Shown here one piece after another: positions 26,988-37,054 of a stretch of 64,000 nt of DNA. The notes beneath the pieces were generated by a model that saw nothing but the letters and a program-made list of their open reading frames with translations, did not search any database and was not told the DNA's origin. Each line of letters opens with the position of its first letter. The first letter of the stretch is position 1. The stretch is from Hymenopellis radicata (taxonomy: Eukaryota; Basidiomycota; Agaricomycetes; Agaricales; Physalacriaceae). The DNA lies in NCBI GenBank assembly GCA_015501595.1, contig JADNRX010000019.1, forward strand, positions 1-64,000, read 5' to 3'. Both the position numbers and the translations under genes were made by a program.

Positions 26988-27695
26988 TGCAGTCAAAGAG
27001 CAGCAGGAACTTTGGCCGAAGTTGACTTCGAAGCAGAGGCATCGTTAAGTGAAATACCGTCGATGAATGTTCATCTCCCAGTCTGTTCTCAATAGCCAGT
27101 CTGCTGCCTGTCAAGCAGATAGAGGCCATTAAGTCGAATGAGTGTCTTGTGAGCGGCAGAGGCATCTTGTGCGTGACTGGGTGTCCGAAGTCCCAGATAG
27201 CGACGTCGTCGATGATGACTGGAAAAAGCAGTTGATAGCGCACATGGGGGGCGAGGCCAGAAAAGCCAACATGAGGCGAACCGGTTCTTACGTCGTCAGA
27301 GAGAGAAACGCAGAGAGAACAGGTAGGAGGTTGAACAAGTTGAAATCTCACCTGCAAGCCTCGACAAAACTTTAGGTGGGGCAATCATGGTGGCCAACGG
27401 CGCTGAAAGACGCGCGGAGAATGACTGAAATTATCGAGGCAACGTTGAAATACAGGAGCTGAGCCGTACGCGAGCTACAAAGACCGCGGTACGGTCACGC
27501 TCAAAGATCGCCATCTGCGCGATTGACGCCGATGACGAGGGCGACTGAATGGGAGAAGTCGAGAAGAAGGCGCGCGAGACGAGGCGTAACCAGCAAGGTG
27601 ACAATGTGTGACGAACCAGCCAATCACAGGGCGAAACCAGGCGGCACGTGATCGAAACCGGTCACCGCTGGACACGATTAAAGTCCTAACACATT
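26988..27695. other. Upstream region of the uncharacterised gene, to the right junction of the arm-specific insertion
   Basis: Open frames at 26923-27384 minus and 27142-27375 plus are not supported by motifs, though the minus frame could be a 5' leader exon. A CACGTGA motif at about 27644 resembles the subterminal motifs of the hAT MITEs. Similarity to the right arm resumes at about 27696 (ttttactccttggaaataaag). Confidence 0.35.
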
Positions 27696-27819
27696 TTACT
27701 CCTTGGAAATAAAGGCGATACGCGATGGCCTTGCTTCCTATTGCTCGACCGTTCCATTACCGCTCCATATCTGAATGGGAAATTACAGCAACCCATGAGT
27801 TATTTGCGTCTAGCTGCCA

Positions 27820-30800
27820 GTGGTGCCGACAACTTCGATGTTTACGTTGACCGAAGTTGATCCTTCACAGCCCCTTCAGCTGATACTTCCACGATATCGT
27901 CCTTCACAGCCCCTCCCTTCACCTGATACCACCATGTCGTCTCAGGGATTCTCCCTTCGCCGCCTTATTCAGAAGAAGGGAAAACAGCATAACAATGCCA
28001 GTACTACAGCTACCGCCGCTGCAAGTAATGCCGCTGTATCAGGGAACGGTCCTGCAGGAATTCCCTCGAAGTCGTCTAAGACTACAGCATCAGGCTCGTC
28101 CCATCCTGGCAAGGCCTGAACGTCTCTGAAGATATTTATAGTGACGGTACTACACGGCTTACACGAGGCCTTGAAGGTCGTGAAGGAGGCATCGGACGTA
28201 TGTCCGCCACTAAAGGCTGCTGTTGGCGGACTTCTCGCCTGCGTTAATGCCTATCAGGTACGCTTGGTGCTCCCCGAGCCTTGATTGATGTCTTAATTCT
28301 TTATGCAGAAAACTGCTGCCAATCAGGAGGAAATTGAGAAGCTGATGAAGAGTATCAATGCCCTCGCATCGCTGGTTGGAAGGAGGTTGAAAGAGATGCG
28401 TACGACAAACGACTCGCACCTGAGAATGGAGAAACTGGCGAGGTATTTACGCGTTAACTTGGTCCGATCTCCTACTGATGATCTGCAGCGATCTGAAGAA
28501 TATCGTCAAAACCATCGGAGAACTTCAAGCTCCTAGATTCATTGCGAGACTAGCCAAGAATTCCGTCGATGCGGGGAAACTTGTTGCCGCATACCAGCAG
28601 GTAAAGGATGTGTTGAACGAATTCCAGGTGTGTGAAGTGTTCACCTGGAAGCACCAGTTCGCTTATGATTCGAATTGTAGCTTGACGTCGGTCTAGAGAT
28701 GGAACGAAATGTACAGGATATCCTTAACGTATGTTTTCATCCTTGATGCCATACTTTCATACTGACCGTGTTGTAGGAGGTCGTCATTCGTGATTTACGC
28801 CGTTCGCGCGATGCGTCGTTCCGTGCCGCCATCAAGACTGATACACTTTCGCGCGGTCCATGCACGTCCGGCACTCGAGTCGAAATCCTCGATAAGATCA
28901 TGTCTTGGGCTCGAGCCGCCGACGCTGACGCACCGTCCGTGTTCTGGCTCACTGGCCTTGCGGGAACAGGCAAAACCACAATTGCTTATACCATCTGCGA
29001 GCGCATGTGGGCCAAAGACAAGCTCCTCGTGTCCTATTTCTGCTCTCGCCAGCTCGACAGCAAGGACTCTCGGCTCATTGTGCCAACGATTTGCCGTAAC
29101 CTCGCAGAACTATTCCGTTCGTATGCAACTGAGCTCGTGCCCGTCCTACAAGCAGACTCTGTCCTTGGCGAAGCTCAGATCCATGAGCAGATCGACGGGC
29201 TCCTTGGCGCGCCATGGTCTGCATCGCTTTCTAGACGGGATGGTTTACCTGCACCAGTGGTCGTTATCGATGCTCTCGACGAAAGCGATGATGGCGTGGA
29301 GTTCTTGAAGAACCTACTTCGTGTCGTTGGGGACAAGAAGTTGACAGGAATTAAGTTTCTAGTCACAAGTCGTGCACAGCCCGAAATCGTAGACCTCTGC
29401 CATTCCTTCCAACTACCAGCAAACATGATTTGTCGCCTGCACGAGGTACCATTGGTCGACGTGCAAGATGATATTGCCAAATTTCTCACTGAGAAGCTTC
29501 CGAGGCTGCGGGACACCGACGAGTTCACGCAACTTACACATGGAGCAGGCGGACTTTTCATCTCAGCTGCAACCGCCGTCAGGTTCATATCACCTCCCCA
29601 CCGTACGCTATCCCAAGATGAGCAGCAGGCAAAGCTGAGGAAGCTACTGAAGCCTGGGGGTACCAGCGGCAGTACTCTGCTCCTCGATCAGCTTTACAAG
29701 CAGGTCTTGTCTACAGCATTCGACGAGGAAGATGAAGAATTCCTTAGTTCCTATATTGACATTCTTCATGCCGTTGTGTGTGCCCAGGAGCTTATTTCCA
29801 TTACAATGATTGCTCAGCTGCTCGGCTTGAATGAAGAGACCACAAGGACATGTATTGATTCACTTCATTCTGTTCTCTATGTGTCTTCGCTGGATCACCT
29901 CGTATCATGCTACCATGCTTCATTCCCCGAATTCATTCTTGATGCTCAAAGATCACGTTTCATGGCTCCTCTATCATTTACGAATGCAAACTCGAGAGAA
30001 CTTCGAGTGTTCTGTGACAAGCCTGTCTTCAATGCTCAACTCACTCACTGCTGCTTTCGAATTATGAAGTCTGAGTTGCGGTTCAACATTTGCCATCTGT
30101 CATCATCTTCCAGGCTAGATTGTGAGGTTAACAATCTTCATGACCTCATTCGGACGCATATAAGCCCAGTCCTCCGATATACCATCTGTCATTGGGGTGA
30201 GCATTTGCTAGCAGCAGGTAGTATTGATAGATGTTCCTTGCATGATGATATAAGGGCCTTCTTAATGAATGTTTTCCTGTTTTGGTTAGAGGCGATGAAT
30301 CTTATTGGCGCTCAAGCATATTGTTTCCCGCTTCTTCAAATAGCTTGTAAATGGATAAAAATTGAAGGTTTGCTTCTCTCTTACTGATTCATTCACTTTG
30401 TCTGATCTTTGTTATGAACCAATACTGTAGCTGAAAGTGACCTGTCCATGTTACTCAATGATGCTATCAGCTTTGCTACGACATTCACTGGAAGTCCTGC
30501 ATGCCAGTCAACTCCACATCTCTATATATCATGCCTCAATACCTGGAACTCTTGGTCACCAATCTCCACAATATGGAAGCCTTGCTTTAATCATATGCCT
30601 TTGTTCTTTCCGGCAATCATTGACACCACTGCACTGCTCACTATTCCTGCATCCTATACGTGTAGTGTTGCCCTTTCACCTAACGATTTGAACCTCGCTT
30701 CTGCGGGAATCAATTCTAAAGGCCCTATCATTCAGATCTGGGATTCAACAACAGGTGAACAAATCCAAGAGCTGGTGGGCCACACCGGCTTTATTAAGTC

Positions 30801-31971
30801 TATAGCTTTTTCAGATGATGGCGTATATCTTGTATCTGGTTCCTGTGATAAGTCCATCCGAATCTGGGATATGTCAACTTCCAAGCAGCTGAAAAAGCTA
30901 TTAGGGCATACTGAGAGTGTCAACACGGTAGCATTTTCCCATAATACTCAGTACATTATCTCTGGTTCTGGTGACATGTCTGTACGAATATGGACTCGAG
31001 ATGGTGACCAGCATAAGCAATTGGATGGTCATACAAATTGGGTCCAATCCGTGGCATTTTTGTATGATGATACACTGGCTGTCTTATGCTCAGATGATAA
31101 ATCTGTACAGATTTGGGATGTGCAAACAGGACAGCAAGTGAGGGAGCTCATCGGCCATACCAACATGGTTTGGTCTATTGCATTCTCTCCCTGTGGTCTG
31201 CAGATTGTGTCTGGTTCCTATGATAAATCGATACGGAGCTGGAATGCATCTACTGGTCAAGAACTGAAGCAGTTCCACACCTCCGATTGCATCATCTCTG
31301 TTGCATTTTCTCAGGATGGGCAGAAGATAGTTTCAGGATTGTGGGATAACTCTATTCAGATTTGGGATGTTGTGAAGGAGGAGGAGTTGAATGAGCTCAC
31401 TGGCCACACTGATTCTGTTTGGTCTGTGATGTTATCTCATGATGGTACACATGTTGTCTCAGCTTCAATGGATCGTTCTATCCATGTCTGGATTACTACG
31501 ATGGCAAGTGAATCATCGAAAAAGCTCAAAGGCCACATGCATCAAGTCGAGTGGGTAGCATTTTCTTCAGATGGCAAAGAGGTCATTTCGCTGTCTCAGG
31601 GTAGTAAAACTATTCAAATATGGGATGCAACGACAGGCCAACAGCTCAAAGAATTAGATTCTGCTGTCAGTGCTCATCATCCCGGATCTTTTGACCTAGC
31701 ACTTTCTAGTGATGGTACATGTTATGCAGCTACAATTGAAGCTGAGGTTTGGCACAAAGGAGTTCTTATTTGTGATGTGGCATCCGGAAAGCTGTTGAGA
31801 GAAAAGCACATTGACAGTGAGGAAGTGACATACCTGTCATTCTGTCCTCATAGTACTCAGATTATAATTGGCTTATACACTGGATCCTTGATTGTCTGGG
31901 ATTCGAGGACGGGAGAGCAAGTCCAGAATTTCATGGGCCACACAGAGTCTACTGTAGCGTTTCAACCATAA
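27820..31971 (+). CDS. NACHT-WD40 NLR-type (STAND) protein, left copy, truncated by a MITE
   Basis: Fungal NLR architecture, the class that includes HET-D/HET-E incompatibility proteins. Exons: 27820-28108, 28142-28257, 28309-28442, 28489-28627, 28681-28728, 28777-30367, 30431-31971. The N-terminal helical region (LHEALKVVKEAS, KLMKSINALASLVGRRLKEM) is typical of Agaricomycete NACHT proteins. NACHT: FWLTGLAGTGKTTIAYTICE (Walker A, about 28935-28995), VVVIDALDESDDG (Walker B plus acidic residues), KFLVTSRAQPEI (sensor). Then a helical arm region and WD40 repeats, ten before a stop at 31969. That stop lies inside a 253-bp MITE (31952-32204); four more repeats follow it in frame, so the ancestral protein had fourteen (two seven-bladed propellers). 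Intron 1 as drawn is 33 nt with a GC donor, which is doubtful. A truncated protein with an intact NACHT domain could still be made. Confidence 0.85.
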
Positions 31972-32204
31972 CTTCGTGGCCTGTGACCCGATATGGTGTG
32001 AACCTACAGCGAACAGCTTCGCGATCAGGCACAAAGGCGGGAATTACCCAATTGGGACATGTCCGCCATTAGGCGGGCCCGAAAATTTCCTTTTTGAGTG
32101 AGGTGACCCTGAAAATGCTGGCCGTGATGCAATATCTAGTATGTATAGCTTCGCTTCATGAGGCCCGTGATCCAATATGAGAATTAATGGTTGAAACGCT
32201 ACAG
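31952..32204. mobile_element. TA-flanked MITE (253 bp) inside the WD40 coding region
   Basis: Ends CTGTAGCGTTTCAACCAT and its complement, flanked by TA at 31950-31951 and 32205-32206. Removing the element and one TA joins GHTES to ITSIAFF in frame, exactly as the WD40 pattern and the right copy require, which proves it is an insertion. The interior shares cgggtcac- and ggcggg-type patches with the MITE at 47236-47479, so they are one family. TA target and length suggest a Tc1/mariner-type element. Confidence 0.92.
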
Positions 32205-32206
32205 TA

Positions 32207-32892
32207 TCACGTCTATTGCTTTCTTCCCTAATGGCTGCCAATTTGTCTCTGGTTCAAGGGACAGGTCAATTCGGACCTGGGATACAAGGAATGGAGAGAA
32301 TATGAATGTGCTCACAGGCCACATAGGAATAGTCACATCTGTCACGATATCTGTTGGTGGTGAGCAAATTGCCTCTGGGTCCAAGGATGGATCTGTTATT
32401 GTATGGGATGCGGAGACAGGCAAACATGTGAAGAACATTGGCCTGCCAGGCTCTAACTGCTGGGTCAATAGTATTGCCTTTTCTCCAAGGGCTGAGCATC
32501 TACAGATTGTTGCTGGGCTATCAGATAATTCTGTTCGAGTCTGGGATATGATAACGGGTAAAGTGAGAGTGCTGTATGGACACACCCAGATGGTTAAATC
32601 AGTGGCATTTTCACCTGATGGCACACATATTGTCTCTGGTTCACGGGACACATCAGTTCGTGTGTGGCGAAATATAGAGGATCCTTCATGGTGGGTCGAT
32701 TCCGAGGGGTGGATTTGGTCGCGCGCCGGTGAAAGTTCACTTCGGCGTATGTGGCTTTCTCGTGACCGGCACAATTCGCTCCTTACACCGGAGGCTGCCA
32801 TGATTATATGGGAGAACGGATATTGCAGAGTCTCATTTGAAGACTGCCATACTGATACAGATTGGCATAAATGCTATACTCCGAGTCCTTAA
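32207..32892 (+). pseudogene. WD40 repeats 11-14 separated from the left NLR by the MITE
   Basis: In frame with the NLR once the MITE is removed. It carries ITSIAFF, IVTSVTIS, WVNSIAFS and VKSVAFSPDGTHIVSGSRDT repeats, then a non-WD tail (WWVDSEGWIWSR, later CYTPSP) ending at 32892. The tail is almost identical in the right copy (43769 onward on the minus strand). It has no start or promoter of its own, so translation would need splicing or readthrough across the MITE. Confidence 0.8.
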
Positions 32893-33094
32893 TCCAATTC
32901 CCTACTTACATCTATATACCGCGAAAGTCTACCAATGGAGTAGCATATCTACCTTGCAGTCCGCTGACTGCCCTAGTCATATCGAATAACATGCTACAAC
33001 TCTTGGTAAGAATGATCAGTTGACGTTATCATGGCGGCTGATGTGGTCGATATTCCTCTCTACTGAATATAGCAAATAAAAAGTGGCAGTCCCA

Positions 33095-34113
33095 GAGCTC
33101 AACACGAACACCAACCATCAAGGTGACGCCCACGACCAATCCTTAAACCCGGACTCCTCAAATATCCTCATAACCTTCTCCTCCTCCTCCACTGGCCTCC
33201 CCTCGCTCTCCTTCCTACCAGCCATGATCTCCCGCCACACCCCAACACACTCATGCACCTCGCTCATCTTACTAAAGCCTGTCACAAGCGGATACACGCC
33301 CCCGCAATTCCGTATCGCTTATCCCAAAGCGACATTCGGCAGCCCGTCCACCTCCGCGCGCGCCTTTGCCGCGGCTTGGTGCAGAGGCTCCGGCGAGGGG
33401 TGCCACGGCGGGAGCGCGGCGGTGAGCGACCCCATGCTGAACGGCGACGCCGTGAGCAGCTGCCCAACCCGAGCGCGGCCGAGCAGTTCCGGTGCGAACT
33501 GGAGGAAGGTGCTGGAACGGTTCTGGAGGGAGAGACGCGAGTATGAGAGGATGATGTTGACGGGCTCGTACAGCAGATTGTCCAAGATGAGCAGCGCGAG
33601 GCGGAGGAGTGTCGGAAGTGGATATCCTTAGAGAGCGATGACCCACAGGCGTGCACACAAATTCGGTGTCATGGAGGTAGACGGTATCGAGGTAGTCTGT
33701 CTGCAGCCGTTCAAGACTCCGCTTGACACTATCTCGAATTGCGTCGGGGTGATAATTAAACTCGTTCGCACTGACACGCCCACACTTGGTCATCTGTTTT
33801 TCACTCAGTATCGTGGCGGCCGGCTTGGAAAAAAAAAGTATTCGTACGATCTGGTAAGACGAGCGCGGAAACTCCTCCTTGATGGCCTGCAAAGCCTTCT
33901 CAAGAACGAGCTCCGATGGCCCATAGTAAATCGAAGTATCGATCGTGCGAATGCCGTATCTGTGGTGAAGCGAGTCAGACCTCATGATCGAGTTTCGTTC
34001 ATGAAGCGCACCGAAAAGCAAGACGGACAACACGCAATGGCACGGTACTCTCCAGATGGTCATCAGTGTTGTATTGATTCGACAAGACCTCTCCTTCGAT
34101 GACGAGCTGAGAT
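33095..34113 (-). pseudogene. ARA2-like D-arabinose dehydrogenase, left copy, internally deleted
   Basis: Mirror copy of 42237-43423. It keeps YGIRTIDTSIYYGPSELVLE, MTKCGRVSANEFNYHPDAIR, LERLQTDYLDTVYLHDTEFV, then jumps from CTPVGH to sequence that in the right copy follows intron 4. About 200 bases including the end of exon 4 and intron 4 are missing; the junction (gtgggtcatcgctct) lies where the intact copy has gggcca and gctcatcgctct, suggesting deletion at a short shared sequence. The frame downstream is broken. Exon 1 is absent because the palindrome arm ends at 34113. Confidence 0.88.
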
Positions 34114-34178
34114 AGGATTAACCTACAGTATACAGAATATCTTGTAAAGCTCGACATTTTCGTAGAGACGGATTTATT

Positions 34179-34865
34179 TTAGCGGCTAGGGGAATGCGCG
34201 AATTGTTGGGGTGCGTCGCCTGGATGGTGGTCAGGCAGGGTGTCAAGGATACTGTGCATGAACGGGGAGTAGTTGGAAAGCTGGGAGAGTATAAGGTTCA
34301 GCGGAACAATCGGAAGCTGTATGTAGGCCATGAACCACCAGTTGTTTGGGTCGTCCGTCAAGATACTCTGCAAGACTTGTTAGCCAGAGCTCCAAGCAAC
34401 AGTGGTCAACGTACTCTTGCCCAAAGCACACCTTGATGGCATACGCGCCGTAGCTTGGGTGACGTATATGCGCGCCGTTACAGACGCGACCGACGAATCC
34501 AGAGGCAAGACATGCAAGGCCGAGCTTGGGCATCTGGCGGCTCCCCCACGACAGCATCAGCAGGTTCCTGCTCTCAATCTGGTGCGGCGTGCCACATTGC
34601 GGCCATTTCGTCGCATTCTGCGCTGCTACCTCGGATCTCGTCTGCGAGGACTGTATCCAGTCAAGCAGGCAGGCTGAGGGCGCATCGACATGGGTGTATC
34701 CATACTCGAGGCGGATTTTCGGGTTCTGCATGTAGATGGGGTTAGAGCACGGGCATCGCAGCGAGCACGACGTACGGTCGTAGCGCTCCTCGTCGCGGCA
34801 CATGTAGCAGAGCTTGACGCGCAGGTCGTCGATGGGTGTGGGCGTGTTTGGAGGGGGTGCTAGTG
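34179..34865 (-). CDS. RING-CH (MARCH-like) E3 ligase gene, possibly degenerate
   Basis: Reads LRVKLCYMCRDEERYD, a donor GTACGT, an acceptor near 34733, then VWIHPCRCAL, ACLLDWIQSSQ and PQCGTPHQIESRN. The order C-x2-C, HPC-x-C, CLLDWI, PQCG is that of RING-CH domains in membrane-bound ubiquitin ligases. Between CRCAL and ACLLDW a few residues seem missing and the frame shifts by one. The last exon (NWWFMAYIQLPIVPLNLILS) is hydrophobic and would be a membrane segment; stop at 34179. The 5' exon is not found. It starts only 66 bp beyond the left palindrome arm. Confidence 0.6.
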
Positions 34866-35497
34866 GTGCTCTCTTCGTGTCCTCTTCGAGGTCGCCTCTT
34901 CCTGGCTGTCAGATGGTGTCCTCGTGTGTGTCTTCTGTTGCGGAGAGACCGTATTATTTTCGCGCCGAAGCAAGAATACCAACATGTGTACATAGTGTCA
35001 CGTTTAGAAACCACAATTGGACGAAACTGAGGCTCATATAGGCAACAAACCGTGTTTTAACAGACGTGCGTGCATCTATTCCGTGCTCGTTAGCGAAGGA
35101 GCAATGAAGCTCGTGGAAGAACGTACATTTGACTCGGGTGAGCTGACAGGTAACGAGTTCGCGGCGATGTAGAACGAGCTGCCGCTTCACACGAAATATC
35201 AAAAAGTTCTCTCTACCTCCTCGCAAAGAAGAGTCAGCCGCGCTGGAAGTTGCTTCGAAACGGACAGGTTCTACAATTAAATTCAGACATAACATATTCT
35301 ACGTCTGTACTGCAGAAAGGGTGAGAGTAGTTCAAGCGTTGACAGACTTGGTCTTACCTGCCTTGTTCCTACATCTGCCAACCACTGGTCTATTCAAAAG
35401 GGTGAGTATCACCCTACTCGGAAGAGTAATTTGAATCTTACATTCCTACATCCTTCGCTTCTTACTATCGATATCCTGTTTACGAAATGAGAACAGA
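34866..35497. other. Interval without assigned gene
   Basis: May contain the 5' exon of the RING-CH gene on the minus strand and the 3' flank of the WDR89-like gene. A 114-residue minus frame at 34954-35295 has no motif. Confidence 0.35.
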
Positions 35498-36781
35498 TCA
35501 CCACTGCCAGAGACAAAGTCTTACCTCGCGGTCATCGTCCCAATCCATGTCGCGTTTCCGCGATGGAGAGTCGACTTCCATCATCTCAACATCTGCTGGT
35601 TCCGCGAACGGAAGCCATGTGTTGATTTTTGAGTCCTCGCCACCGGTTATGAGAACGCCATTCTCCTTGTCCCACAAGAGCGAACGCACAACGCCGACGT
35701 GTCCATGGCTCCAGATATTGTGGATGAACCACGGAGAGCTCGGGTCTGGGTTGGATACAAGCGCAAAGTCGCCTTCGTTGGAACCGGTAAAGATGGCAGG
35801 TTGGTTGTCTGGGAGATTCGCGATAGACACGAAGTAGTCCGACACCCAGGTGTCGTTGCCGTGCAATGACGGTCCGCGGATATCTACGCTTTGAAGCAGA
35901 TCCAACTGAGAAGCATCAATAAGAAGGGAAGACGTGACTGACTATTAGAATCTTACATTACTGGTCCATGTGCCAAAGGTCTCCATGTCGCTGGCAGCCC
36001 ATATGCGCTCAAAACCAGGCATCCAGCCCGCTTGTGCGACACTGCAGCCCCAATTTGCGACGGTGACGACGGCCTCATCCTCGTCGTCTTCGTTTCCATT
36101 CGACAAACATATTAAACCGTCTGAAGACGCGGATAACAGCGTGTTCTCAGGCCCAAACTGGAGAACGGTGATATCGTCCGAATGGGTCGAAGCATGTGTG
36201 CGCAGTGGAGTTGCGGGCTGGCGTGGATCCCTGGACAGATATGGGTGGGAAAGCCATGGGAACAGACAGGAACACGAACCAGAAGAATATGCTGGCATCG
36301 TCGCCTTGCAGATCAGAACCGGCGACAACTGTCAGACCGTCCTGCGAGACATCGCAGGATAAGAGTGGAATGTTTTTTCCGAGATTGGTCACTGAAGAAA
36401 TCCTTGACATAAGGGTTCAGATGGCGAAGTAGAAGGAGCGCGTTATTCACTTTTGATGCTGTGTGAGTTTGAGCGGTCGTCCCAGACTTTTACAGAGCCA
36501 TCGTGGCCCGATGAGATTAGAGATTGACGCGCGAAGCCGGCGATGGCGTCGACCGTCTTGAGCGAGGACGTCGCCGTGTCGTGGCCAGCCAGGGACTGGA
36601 TGTGAAGCATGGATGTTTTATCGTATATCTCGATAGTATTTGACGGCGACGAGGAGGCCGCCGCGTAGTGACCGGGAAGGGCGGCCAGTGCGAGTACATA
36701 CGCGTCCGTCGGCAAGCGCGTCGTGCTCGAAGGCGCGGAATGGGTCGAAAATTGGGCCGAAGGCACAAGAGATTGAGCCAT
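35498..36781 (-). CDS. WD40-repeat protein, WDR89-like
   Basis: Starts at 36781 (MAQSLVPSAQ). Exons end at AAA-A before GTGAAT (about 36452) and at ATATTCTTCTG before GTTCGT (about 36288), both with matching acceptors; a further intron lies at about 35907-35955. WD repeats are visible: IQSLAGHD, SGHDGSVKVWDDR, LLSCDVSQDGLTVVAGSDLQ, FFWDPRQPATPLRTH, LQFGPENTLLSASSDGLICL, RSLLWDKENGVLITGGEDSK followed by INTW. The DDITVLQF block and the ASSDGLICL block resemble WDR89 proteins. The acidic end (EVDSPSRKRDMDWDDD) is also typical. The gene appears intact and is divergent from the next gene (about 270 bp shared promoter region). Confidence 0.8.
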
Positions 36782-37054
36782 TATTGAGAGATAGAAAAAA
36801 ACAGAGAAGGAAAGGGTGTTTGTTTGGCAACGGCTTCAGCGGACCTGAAGATGGTTGGTTTCCCTTTTCGCCGGTCGTGCTCGAACCATCATCATCCCCT
36901 GCCACAGGCTTTGCTCGCTCAAGCGGCAGCGGTGCACGACAACCCGCACATTCCTTTCCTTTATCCACCACCCTCCTACCCAGGAATATTCGTTCTTTTA
37001 CCCCCAGAAAATCTCAACAAAAACGATAAAAAATAATCATGCAAGTCGACAACA

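Noticed and set aside
27142..27375. Plus-strand frame at the upstream side of the uncharacterised gene
   Set aside because: Opposite strand of a possible leader exon; no motif and no counterpart elsewhere.
32207..32892. Independent WD40 gene
   Set aside because: It is the continuation of the left NLR after the MITE and joins in frame when the MITE is removed.
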